64,000 nt of DNA, from contig OU964932.1 of NCBI GenBank assembly GCA_918807975.1, positions 2,170,001 to 2,234,000 on the forward strand, written 5' to 3'. Below are positions 24,901-36,900 of this stretch, piece by piece. The notes under the pieces were generated by a model. The model did not search any database, was not told where the DNA came from, and saw only the letters and a program-made list of their open reading frames with translations. The DNA comes from Aplidium turbinatum. Taxonomy: Eukaryota; Chordata; Ascidiacea; Aplousobranchia; Polyclinidae. The translations under genes and the position numbers were made by a program. Positions within the stretch are counted from its first letter, which is position 1. Every line of letters begins with the position of its first letter.

Positions 24901-27900
24901 TAATAATATTGCAATCTATAAAACGCGTAAATAATAAAGATAATAATATTTTGATAGAATAGTAGTTGTGGTGTTAACAGTGATAACGCTGCACCTACGT
25001 TTGCAAAAGCCACATGTCTTGGAACATTTTATTTCCATTTCATTTCGATGCGTGAGACACATGCCTTGGCTCTCGTTAGCAGCACATGAACTGCTTCGGT
25101 CTTGACAGGGGTCCAGCTTTTTGAAACACCAACGTGACTCAGAAGGTTCCCCTTCATGATGAACTACAAAGCAACATCCTCTAGCTTCGCAGTTGGCGCG
25201 ATTTGTTCCTGGGGATCCACATGGCTCCTGGTACTCTTTTTCAACGTCACAAAGTGTTGTTTCTGTTAAAGAAAGGAATAAGGTGACAAAATAAATGATT
25301 CGACTGGTGTCGAAAGACTGTTCTCGAAATATAACTAAAATACGCAACATTGCTAAACCAACTGTTTGCAGTTGAAACTGAGTTGCTTCACAAATCGACT
25401 GCTTAGGTTTGAATCAGTATCGAATCCAGGATGAGGCACTTGGTTGCTTACTAGCCAAAAACAAGAAAAAAAACATGTAGTTGTTGAATTTTCGTACAAT
25501 TTTCTTTCTTGCTTCGCTCGCTGCTAACTCACCTGATCTGCAACATTGGACACGCGCAATGAATTTAAGTAATTGAAATTTTACGTGTCTCTCAGAAACT
25601 AAAAAAATATTGCTCCTTTTTGAAATAATCACATCGCTAAAGTAGTGTGCCAGAACAATAACCCATTCTAGTAGTCATGGAGATATAATTAAAATGATAG
25701 ACAGACAATCGATAACAACTTAATAACATTGAATTGCATAATTCAAATAATTCAAATTAAAATGCTTTTAAAAATAATCGTAGACTACAACACTATAGGC
25801 TACAAGACTGTAAATAACTTTGCTAAAAAGCAAAAGCAATTGGTTAAAAATGTGCCATGGTGGAAGGCACATTTGAATCTTGACTTTAATTTTAAATGCT
25901 TTAAATCTTCAACTTTTTAACTCTTGGCGTGATGTCAACAACCGAGAGACTTTCAAAAAGGCGGCTGGAACAAATCGGCTTATCTTGCGGTGGTGTGAAC
26001 AAAGAGCATGCGTGGTGACATCTGACCTCTACAGCATTTCCCTTTCTTCTGGTCTTTGTCGTAGTCGTAAGTAATTGAACACCACTTTCCCTCCTTTGGA
26101 TCAAGCAAACACTCGCTTATGTTTTTCCCTCCTAGCTTGAATGGGAAATGACACGTCATCCCCAGAGGCACGTCGGACCCTTTCACATAAACTGCAAAAA
26201 CGTGAAAATATTGCTTCATGTTCAGCTTTGAAGTTATTCTTTTGAATGTCTGCTGTGTGTGAATAAGATTTAACATCGCATATATCATCCCGCTACTGCT
26301 GTGTAGAAACTAATCATTATATGGCGGAAAAAGACATTTCAGATTCTGTGAAACACAATATAGAAACTATGAACTGCATTGATCAAGGTTTCACACAGTT
26401 CTTTCTAGTTGAAACTATATCACATTATTGTCTGCAAGATGTTTTTAAAAATTCTACAATGTCTTATCCAGTTCATTACGTCATACGCAGACGTCATTGA
26501 GAAAATTTTACCAAAAGGCACATTTAAGGTTTTTTGTGTTTCAATAAAGCAATAGGTTCATTACAAAGCAAAGAAGAATAAGCTTGTCATGAAACGCGAC
26601 CCATTGCCAAGATACTCTGCAAGAATTACCAAACAAATAAAACATAAAAAAATATTGGACCTTTAAAATTGAAGTTCAGATTTAACACACGAGATTAAAA
26701 CAAAGCTAATAAATGGTTTACCACCACCTCACCTGGGCATGGTTTGACGCCGCACACTTCTCTAACGTTGTACTTCGGATCGGACGAGCTAGAGAGGATA
26801 AACAACAAACAACGTTCTCAATGACAATGCCCGGTCATGTTGAACTTTATGAATACTAGATCGGCAAATAGAACGAGATGAAAAACAAAGCAATTCAGTA
26901 GAAACCACAGAATCATGTTGGCTGGTTTTGAATCTTTATCCTCGGACGGACAAAGCCTTGATTGGTTATTCCTGGTAGTTTTGCAAACTTGTAGGGACTT
27001 TTGACGCAGGAGGGGTTACCGACTTTATCAAACTGAAGTATTCCGATTGTTGTTGAAGTGTTTTTGCCACGGGGAATGATTGCATTCATTAAGTGCCACT
27101 GAATAAAGAGCAGTCATTGGAATGCGTTGCTCAAACGCAGAGAGTTGAACCAGCACGGCTTGATCTTGAGTCGGGCTCTTAGCTACTGAGCTAATGGGGC
27201 GGACGATGTATTTTGCATGACTCACTGGCCTCTTAATTACAGTTTACATCAATCAAATTAGTGGAAAAAGCATGTACAACGTCAGTGGCGTAGAGTGACT
27301 CATTTGATAGGGGGAAGGAGCACTCGAAACTCAAATATTTAACATGAAAATTTACCGTTAGGCAATATTTTGGTCTGTAACATTATAAATTTTATCCACT
27401 AAACGAATTTATAATAAACTCAGGCCATTTTCGCCTTTCTTAATTTGCATATTTGCAATTTGTAATATTAATACGATGTGTAACTTACAACACAAAAAGG
27501 CTTATGACAGACCACAATGAAGACATAATGTGCAATTCGGCCAGGGATTCTTGATTTTCCTGAATTCGGAAAACAAGTTTCAAAGGCTAATTGAAATTAG
27601 CCTGCAGTGTCGTCACAAAGATGAAGTAAGCAACTGAGCTTTTAACTCATCATTGACCTCAGGACTGGTGTGTCATAAACCATGAAAAAACACTTTTTTG
27701 AATTAGTTGCGTAGATTACGCAGAAACTTTTCATGGGGGATTGAAAACATATTTCATTATTGAAATTAGTGCACTTTAAACAGAACCTTGGTAACTGCCT
27801 TCTACTCCACAGCAGAAATAAAATTTGCTTACGAAAAGTTACAAAATCTAGGTTTGTAATTATACTTATGATCTGACCTAAAAGAATGGTGCTCTGCACA

Positions 27901-30900
27901 GGATTTGGCCGAGTTCAACGATTGAGCAAGAGCTTGCGTGATGCTCTGGGCTACGACCGTGTGACACACGATGAAGAAAAAGAAGATCAGAGCTACAAGA
28001 TTGTTCGGTAAATCTAATCGAGGTTACGTTTCTTAGTTAAGAAATTCGTGAACTGTTTTGATTTAAGGAGCAATGGTTAAACTGTGAAGGCAACTCGCTC
28101 TCCACAAATAATTCATTTGGTTGGCCTTTCCTCTAAAGTAGCCTCTAATTTTCGCCCTGGGAGTTACATTAGAATTTCATCACAACAATTGTTGCAGTGA
28201 TTTACTTTACTCTACGTGAGAAAAAGTTGGCCACTGGTGATAAAAACTTCTATCGATATCACAAACAAATCTTGAAATAACCGCACTTGTCTTGCACTTA
28301 AATGTCAAAGCAAAAAAGTTTCAAGTGCACAAATTATGCAATGTGACGCGGACCACCTAAATTCCTCCACCTGGTACCCGGACCACTTAACTCCCCCCTT
28401 TGGTACCCGTACCACCTAACTCCCTCCCCTTGGTGGTTTGATACTTTAAAATCCAGAAAAGTTTCAAACCAACTTTATGAAAACATTTTGTTAATAAATT
28501 AACTTCAAACTGAATGGAGGCACGGGGGGCACTTGCCCCCTGTGCCTCTTGGACGCTACGCTAGTGTCATGTGACAAGAGTTTTTCAAGGGTGGTAAATA
28601 TCACAGTTGATTTGTCTATTCGTAAGGAAAAATGTTTTATCGTTTTCTATTGTATGCTTTCTCAAAACCGATGTAGGCTGCTGTGAATAAATGTGTCAAA
28701 AGTTACAACAAAGTTGTTGGGAATTCCACATGAAATATGATCATGATGTTGTAGGAGATGTTAAATTTGTCATGGCCTTCCACTGCCCAGATTGCTGCAA
28801 AACCTTTAATTTCTGTAAAAGGCATTACTCGTCAAGGAACTAAAACGTCATATTGGCAATTATAATTGTCCACAATTAACAGGGAAAGTAATGCTTTGCA
28901 TTTACATGAGAGATATTTTAACCTGAAACTTAAAATTTTTGTTTATCTCTGGTACCCTCTGTGCACTGGTACAACAGTAAAATGTCTGCTTGAGGCACAG
29001 CAACATTTGAGACATATTCTATTTTCAAAAGTTTTTGTCCGATGATTGTTTTTGCAAGATATGCAGGTAGCGCCTGAAATGTCGTGTCAGTTTTTTCTGT
29101 CATTGGACTAAAACCTAAACAATCTCAGTGTTCATTTTTGCACCTCCAGACAATGACCAGTGCATCCGTGCTTGTTAAAACCAACAAGGCCGCTCACCAA
29201 TGGTTGTCCCCACTACCGCTCAGTTAATAGCTGCACTTATGCAAGTTTTAACTGAAATATGCACAGAAGTGGGCTGTGAGAGAGTGGACCTCTAAGGTAA
29301 ATGATAACAGAAATGTTAAGTCTCCTGCAGTTATGGCATTGATACCAGCAAAGATATGAAGACATGGGTTCGATTACATTGGAACACGTGGAAGTCTCAA
29401 GCTGCAAGATACTTAGCAGATTATAACGAAGCCATGACGTTGTCTATTGAGCAACTGCGACTAAGTTAGCAAGAAAAGGACAGCGCACTTCTTGTTAAGC
29501 TCAATGATCAAACATTCCTCATCCCTGCATGTCATGTGGAAAGATAGAGTTGGCAGGAGCTTGTAAATAGCTTCTTGCGGGTATGTCCAAAAAATGTAGT
29601 AAAATAGGTTATATGATAGCCGCACAGTGACGCCTTTCACGAGCACACTTCTTGCGCATTGGATCTGATGACGTAATGCGTACCTATAGTTTGTGTAGCA
29701 CCAAGGTTGCTTCAGCTGGTTCTCCGGGTTTCTACAGTAATTCTTTTCGAGGTTTGCATCTGGGAGCAGCCCGTTATTCATCCCAGTGTGCTTCCACATG
29801 AGACACTTGCGACCAGATTTAGTGGTCGACGCATAACCGCGATACTCCGTTCCCGACTGGAAGATGCTGTAGCAAGCCTTTGGTTCTGTGGGGTAACAAT
29901 AAATATGCATGACGAATCAATTGTTTACACAAACTCAACAGATGAACACCAACCTGTGCAACGAATTAGTAAAATCAAGTCTCTAGCGACGCCTACGATC
30001 AACAAATATCAGTGAAAGCTCTGCATTCAGCAGCATCTAATGGACAGAACATTTTTTAAACAACCTCAATAAGCAAACACTCCAGTTTGTCAAGTCTCGG
30101 TGACCGGGCTTGAGTCAATAGTTTTGATCCTTCACACACATGCGGTGACTGCCGGGATTAAGATTGAAAAGAGGCTTTTTTGTTTCAAGCATATTCGCAC
30201 TAACAATCAGGTTTTGATGAAGAAACAATGTTAAATAGAAATTTCTTGAAAAAATATTTCTATAAAAAGAAATATAGCCATTTCCAATTTTTTTAAAGTT
30301 TTACACAATTCACTTTGCACTTTTGAAACAGTCTAATTTTGTGAATAAACAAAATTAGAAAATCTACTGTGGTTTATACAAAGAATCTACTAAAATTTAA
30401 CCTCGCGTTTTACAATTTGCCTCCATGCGTCAGACGGTGAGGAACGAAGATTCTAAAAGTCCTTGATTTTAAACTGATTTGTGAACATCGTGTCAATAAA
30501 TGAAGAAGTTTACAAACTAACAAAACCATTTTCAACTCAAATGACAAGACCAAACATCGCCATTCATTGTGTTGCACACAAACATTCCTGGGTGAAGAAT
30601 GCCACTTCCTAAATGTAGTTTTGATCCAGTTACTCCATGTTTTGACATCTTTACTACCGGTTTTATTTTTTCCGATATATTAACTTTTACAACGATAGAT
30701 TTTCTATCAAACTGATATATTTTGATCATTGTGCGATGTTTTTATCGTTGTAGCAAACGCTGCTTGCAAAAAATCTCGGTAGTTCAGGGGAGGAAATCCT
30801 GTCTAAGGAGAAATTTCATAAAACCCTACTATGACTACAATGTCTAAGATGATAGTTCAGCCTACAATACACAATCTGAGCCATCTTAAAAGCGACACTT

Positions 30901-33900
30901 TATTATTTCAGCCGTTTTGTCAACATTACATATTCGAGGAGAACTTTAAAAGCTCCAAAATCAGCAAAAGGAGGAATGAAGTTTTGATAAAACTAGTTGA
31001 TAATTTCAATGTGATAGGCCTATATCGTACTGTAGGCTAACTAACTATATTCACTTAATTAAAGTGTATGTGCATTGTGCAAACTGCATACGGGATCTTA
31101 CTCGTGTAATTGATGAGATGTTCAGCGGAAAACTCCACGTGATAACGTCTATTTGCAAGAGACTTGAGAAAATCTATTGAGTAGGGAGGAGGGATCACAA
31201 GTAGGTAGAAATTGAGGAGAGCCACAAACAGCAGAAGAAAGATTAGACTGCTGTAGTAGACCAAACCTCCATATTTATCCCATTTGTACTGCAGAAGTCC
31301 TGTTACCACAGGGTGCTGGAGTAGCCTTTCTCGCTTTCTGTTCACCTACGACAAAATTGTGCGTGTTTATGATTTGTGCACCACTTTGAGTGGTTGAGTA
31401 TATATGATGAAAGATATAGGCTAACGTATAACGAAAAGTCATTATTAAAAGTTAAATTGTTGAAATTTTACTCAATCCAATACAAATCTTCCCAACGGCT
31501 TTTTTGCCACTGCATGTTACCACTTCATTCGATGCCAATATCGTGAGAACTGTGCTAAACCGAGATCACTCAATAAACAGAAGTAGCATGTTTTGAGCAA
31601 CTGATTGTAGCAAGAATTAACAGCGATAAACGCCGTGTTTCGCTCATGAGGCTAGGCTCGTCAGTATCGCACCACTAATTCATGCCACTAAGGTTCTCAA
31701 TTACCGCCTTTATCAGTCAGTTTAAACCCTCAGTAAGTTTAACTCCTTGGGAGAAAGAAAAGATCCATGAAAACCAGCAAGCTTCTTCACAAAAAGAAGT
31801 AGACTAGGTTGACGAAGTTTAATCCAAAGCTTTGGTTGTTATCTTGCAGTAAGCAAGCAACTGGCCTCACCATGAGATGCAATGGGTGATTGTGACGCAA
31901 CACACTTGTATCATCCACGTAAGTCACGGCTTGCTTAGAGGGCTTCCCATGATCATTGAAGGCGACGTAGCCAGCCTCCGACACCATGTTTCGCTCCTTT
32001 CTGGAAAGAGTGGTTCCCTCCAACTGGTTTTCGTCAGCTAGTTCTGGCTGACACCATTCTATCACCGTGTACATATCGTCTAGAAACTCATAGTCAAGCG
32101 TTACCTGGAAAGAAATCCATACGTCTCAATGCAGAAAACGAAAAAAATGTTTTAGTTCGTTTAAATTGAAACCAAAGAATTACATTATACATTGGACAGA
32201 TCAAAAGAGACACCCGACTCTGAGCTTTAAGACTACTACGTTGTGGTAGACATAATCACACTTTTGTGGTGGCAATGTTTACCAGTGAACTTCGGGTGGA
32301 ATTTGTAATCCATTTTAGGTGAACTGAATTCCAGAAATTGTAATCAGCTGTTAAGCAGCTCTGAGTTTAAAGTGAACAAGTTAGCTTATTGGGTGGTGGG
32401 AGCAGGTAGGCCACTGACTCAATGACTGTGCAGACTTGCCGCTTTCTACTCGCTGTTGTGTTGTATCTGCATCTGCACTAATACTTTCTAACGTGTGCAG
32501 TATATACAGTGATTGTACTGCGTGTTATCACAAAAAAAGTAAAATTAAGTAGTTATTATAATTATTATGAATTTAGTAGGCCTAGACAATTTTTCACAAA
32601 ACTGAAGAACTTACGTTGAGGGTTTAACGATTTATTAGTAGTTCTTCAATTGTTTCAACACCAATAAGTAATTGAGCATGTTACATTGGCTTCCTTCAGT
32701 GTATTCATCGGCTATTTGATGGAACAAGTGGTGCGTTTGATCAGCCAATGGTAATTTTGCTTACAACAGGTGCTGTTCGCAATTACTTCGTTTGGTGAGT
32801 GGTAGGTCGGCCTCCCAACTAAGTCAATTGGAACTGAAAGTGGTCGATCTTTGAGTGGAATCACAAACCAAGCAGATGACATATGTACCAACATCGACAC
32901 TGGAGTCTAGCAAACTTATACAGGGTGATCCAGAAAAACCTACCACATTTCAATTTGTTATTGTACCAAAGCTGTAGCAGTCTGACAGGAGGTTGAATTG
33001 AAGTTTTGCAGCAAAGGACTTACCATTTGTGTTTCAGGTTTTAGTTTTTATAAGTAAATAATGTTTTGTACACATTTTTTAAATTTTGTATCTGTATTTA
33101 AAATGGCCTGGACTGGCTAACACCGTGCATTTATTGCGGAAGATTTCATTAGAAATGGGAAAATTAAGAAATTTTAAGACTCATTTCAAACTAAACCGTA
33201 ACGATCCTGATCCCAATCGAAAATCTGTAATGCTCTGGGTCAAAAATTTCAAAGCTACGGGTTCAGCACTAAAGCGAAAGCCATCCGAAAGGCCTCGAAG
33301 TGTTCGAACTCCAACAAACATCCTTGCTGTCAAAGAGTCAATTTAGCAATCTCCCAGTCATAAAGCTCGCAAGCACGCTTCGGCATTGAGGCTTTTGAGC
33401 GCAATGAGCGAAATACATCAAATGGTAACCTTTTGACTTTGAGATGAGACAATAAATGTTTTGACTGCTTATAAATTTTGTCTCTTTTTTTCCTAGTTTG
33501 AAATGTGGTAGGTTTTTCTGCCGCACCCTGTATATTCCCAACATGCTATTTTACTGTTTTTTAATTCAGCTTCAGACGGAAGCAGTGCCAATTCTGTTCT
33601 ATCTGCTATAGATGCCACGTGTTCAGTGTTCACTCACAGAGATCGATAAAGCTTTCTTGACCACTGAGACTGATCACTTGGTGTTCCCACCAAGCTTCAA
33701 CGACGCGTCATCGTTGTGGTCACACAACCCTCTCGCTGCAATGATACGTCACGCCTCCTTAACGTCACCCACTACGATCACATCATTTGTCGCAAACAAA
33801 ATTTCACAGCGCAAGAAAATTTTCAGAATAATAGAAAGACACCTCAAAGTGCATGTCATCCAAGGGCTTGCCATTGTCAGTGATGCATCTGCTGAAAGCA

Positions 33901-36900
33901 AGTTCCGCCATGTCCGGCATCTTTGTGATCAACTTGCGAACTGGTGTTCCAACGAAACCTAGCAGAACGATCAAAAGTTAAACGCCCACAATTGCTTGCT
34001 ACCTTCGTCCTTTTGTTGTCTCACTTTATCGCTTCGTTATCTCAATTCTAATTTCTAAAATGTGAGAATTGTAAATTACTTCGTTAATTTGTTTAAAGAG
34101 CTTAAAATCATTCAAAATGAGATGAGCTTGCTAAACCGATAATTTAATTGGCGAGAGATCATTCCAAACCTGTCACGTGGTCAGTGTATGCGTTCCGCAT
34201 GGCTGACTTCCAGTTGTCGTGCTGTAGGATTGTTTGCACGCACTCCCTGTTGTCATTGTCTATAGCGCAATCTAGTGGATTCCGTCCATCGGCCAACCGA
34301 GCACTGACGTCAGCTCGCCACTCCAGCAGTAGCTTCACCACATGGAGGTGGCCGTTCATACAAGCTTGATGAAGGGGAGTTGTCTGGCAGGAGAGGAAAT
34401 ATCATTTACAAATTATTGCGACACAAAAAACTGATCCATAGTGAAGTCATGCCATTAGAAAATCTTAAAAACATAAAACGAAAAGAAAGAAAATCAGTAT
34501 TTAAAAACATATATTCAAAAGTTTTATTTAGCAAAACAAGTTTATACAATTCTATCATGTGCATGCTCTACACTTACAGCATTACTCGTTCTGCTTCCAC
34601 ATGTTGGGCATACCTAAGACGTAGCCGACATTTTACACACGCCCACCAATATACGAATGATTCAAACGAAGCTTTCACCCAATATCGCAGTATCAAAGCA
34701 GTGACTCCCATCGTTACATATGATCATGCAGCTACCCACCCGATATCCTTTTGGGGGGTTGACAGGGGACTGAGCCTGCAACAGAACCGTCACCGCAGAT
34801 TCTCTTCCTTTTGCGCATGCGCAGTCTAGAGCAGTCCATTGTCGTGTGTTGCGCGGTTCAACACTGGCACCATGATTCAGAAGAACCTGGATCGACTTTG
34901 TATGCCCTGCAGTGGTGACGAGGATCTTGTTACTTTTCGCTTTTAACAAAGAGGAGTATAGATGACGTCATCCCAACTTGCTTAACGATCCTCAGGGATG
35001 AACAACCTACTTATGATGGTCAGCTGCTAAAGTAATTGCACCAACAAGAGTAAGATGACCACTGCATTTCATCGGCGAAATTAAAATTTTATTTCAGTTG
35101 TATTGTAACTGTTCTTCACCAATAAGCAAGGTGGGAATTATTTCTAAATTAAAACGGTCAAAAGAAAAGGTTGTCGTAGATTCCACAAATAATCTTCTTT
35201 CAATTCATTGATGCTAACTGCAATTAATCATCTGGTAACTTCCTCGGTTTGGCGCAGGGTTTGGCAAAACACTGTGTTTGGAAAATATCTTTGTTAATTT
35301 CATTCGGCATGTTCAAGCTAATTTACGCTAATTGGGCTAATTTACACTAATTTACGCTAATTTACATCAGATGGAAATCTACCTTAAATAAATGTAATTT
35401 TGCATTGGAATTTCATCAGAAAGTTTGTAGCCAAATGTTGGTTGGCCCACCTGTTCTGTTCATTTGTGAACTTGGTTTGTGACAGCGTTTGTCAGCCAAG
35501 TGCCAGACTTATTTTTTAAGTCGAGAATTTAGAACAGTGGGCGGAAAACTGTGGGCCGTGGCTCAAATGTGGCCTTTTAGCAATTTTTGGTCGGCTGCGA
35601 GCTATTTATTATTATTTAAGTTTTATCATGTAGTTGTGGGCGCGTGGTGGCCTCACATTCATTGTATTGTTTTAAAAGTTGGTGTAGCTATGAATTTTTA
35701 TTTTGGCTCATTGTTGCATCACAGTGTTTGCTGTAAAGTCTGCAATAGTCCCGCTTATTATGGCCACCTTGGGACTGGACGATTTTGGGCGTATTAAGTG
35801 AGTGGGCTTATTGAGGTCTTACAAGTCAACTTATGTAGCTCTTCTACTCAGGTCTTCAAAATAGATTACTTGGCAAGAACTGGGATGAACGTAGGAATTG
35901 TTTTTGTAAGTTGTTCATTGAAATGTTATTCTGTCTGAAAGTTTGTTCTAGGCAAATGATTTATGCATTTTACATTATTTCAGACCACACTGGTCACTTG
36001 AGTGTTCTCTTGTGCTTCAAAGATAAACAATTGTCAAGTAACACCATAATTTTGCTCCGATTCAACAAACCATTAAATTACTTTGCGGTCGAGCGTAGTG
36101 ATATAGGATAATATCACACATACGCTGTATAATTAACTCCCATTGCAACATAGGCCTACACGCCTTAGAGGGCCCTGGTGATGACTGCAGCCATTGCAAT
36201 AACAAGGTGTAGTTTATCTTGTTCTGTGAAGACATAATGCGAAACAATAGATTTAACTTTGATGGCTACAAAACGACTTTATAAATGTTTAGTGTAAAAC
36301 GATGTTATTGTGTCGTCATCACCTTCTGTCGCCGCCAAGTGCAAAGCGGTGTTGGCGTTCTCATCCAGGCCGTTAATTGTAGACTTGTCGTTGTCAAGCA
36401 GCTCCTTCAAAGCATGATGCTGACCGTACATAGATGCGACATGCACCGGAGTCGCCTCGTCTTCGTTCTTGAAATCGATACGAGCTCCATGGTCAACTAA
36501 TATCTGTCGATGGATGTTGCTAACTATCACATGTGATAGGAAAAAGTTGACAGTCAATCATAAACTGCAAATTTTAACAAGAAAAAAAACACATCTTGGC
36601 TGAGGAAAGAGAAACAGAGACAAAGGGTTTTTAAAAACATTCACAATCTGTTGACCCATCTCATCTCAGATGACATCTCAGATGGTAACGCAATTTTCAA
36701 AGCAAAAATTTGGCTTGCCAGTGATTGGCCTAATATAGCACCATCACCGTGATGGTATCACTCACTGATGTAAGGGACACAGCGGCCAGCATGAAAGTTG
36801 CAACTTTTATTTAACCAGAAACATTGAATTTCAGAGTTCAAATAAATGTTCAAATATGGGCCTATATCAACACACAACACAAAGCCGTTGCTTACAGCCC

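Noticed and set aside
27884-28000. A fourth ectodomain cassette exon between the kringle and FN2 exons
   Set aside because: Although an AG and a GTCAGA bound an open stretch, its length is not a multiple of three and its phases are 1 and 2, so inclusion would shift the channel frame.
27270-28570. Another hAT-like element with CAGTGGCGTAG and CACTAGCGTAGCG ends
   Set aside because: The ends resemble those at 4.17 and 17.37 kb, but no flanking duplication could be matched, so the limits are not supported.
33612-33962. 116-codon plus-strand frame
   Set aside because: It is the antisense of channel exon 13 and its flanks; the minus strand shows the TRPA pre-S1 match and proper splice sites.
34380-34829. 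149-codon plus-strand frame
   Set aside because: It overlaps the intron and exon 11 in antisense and shows no domain.
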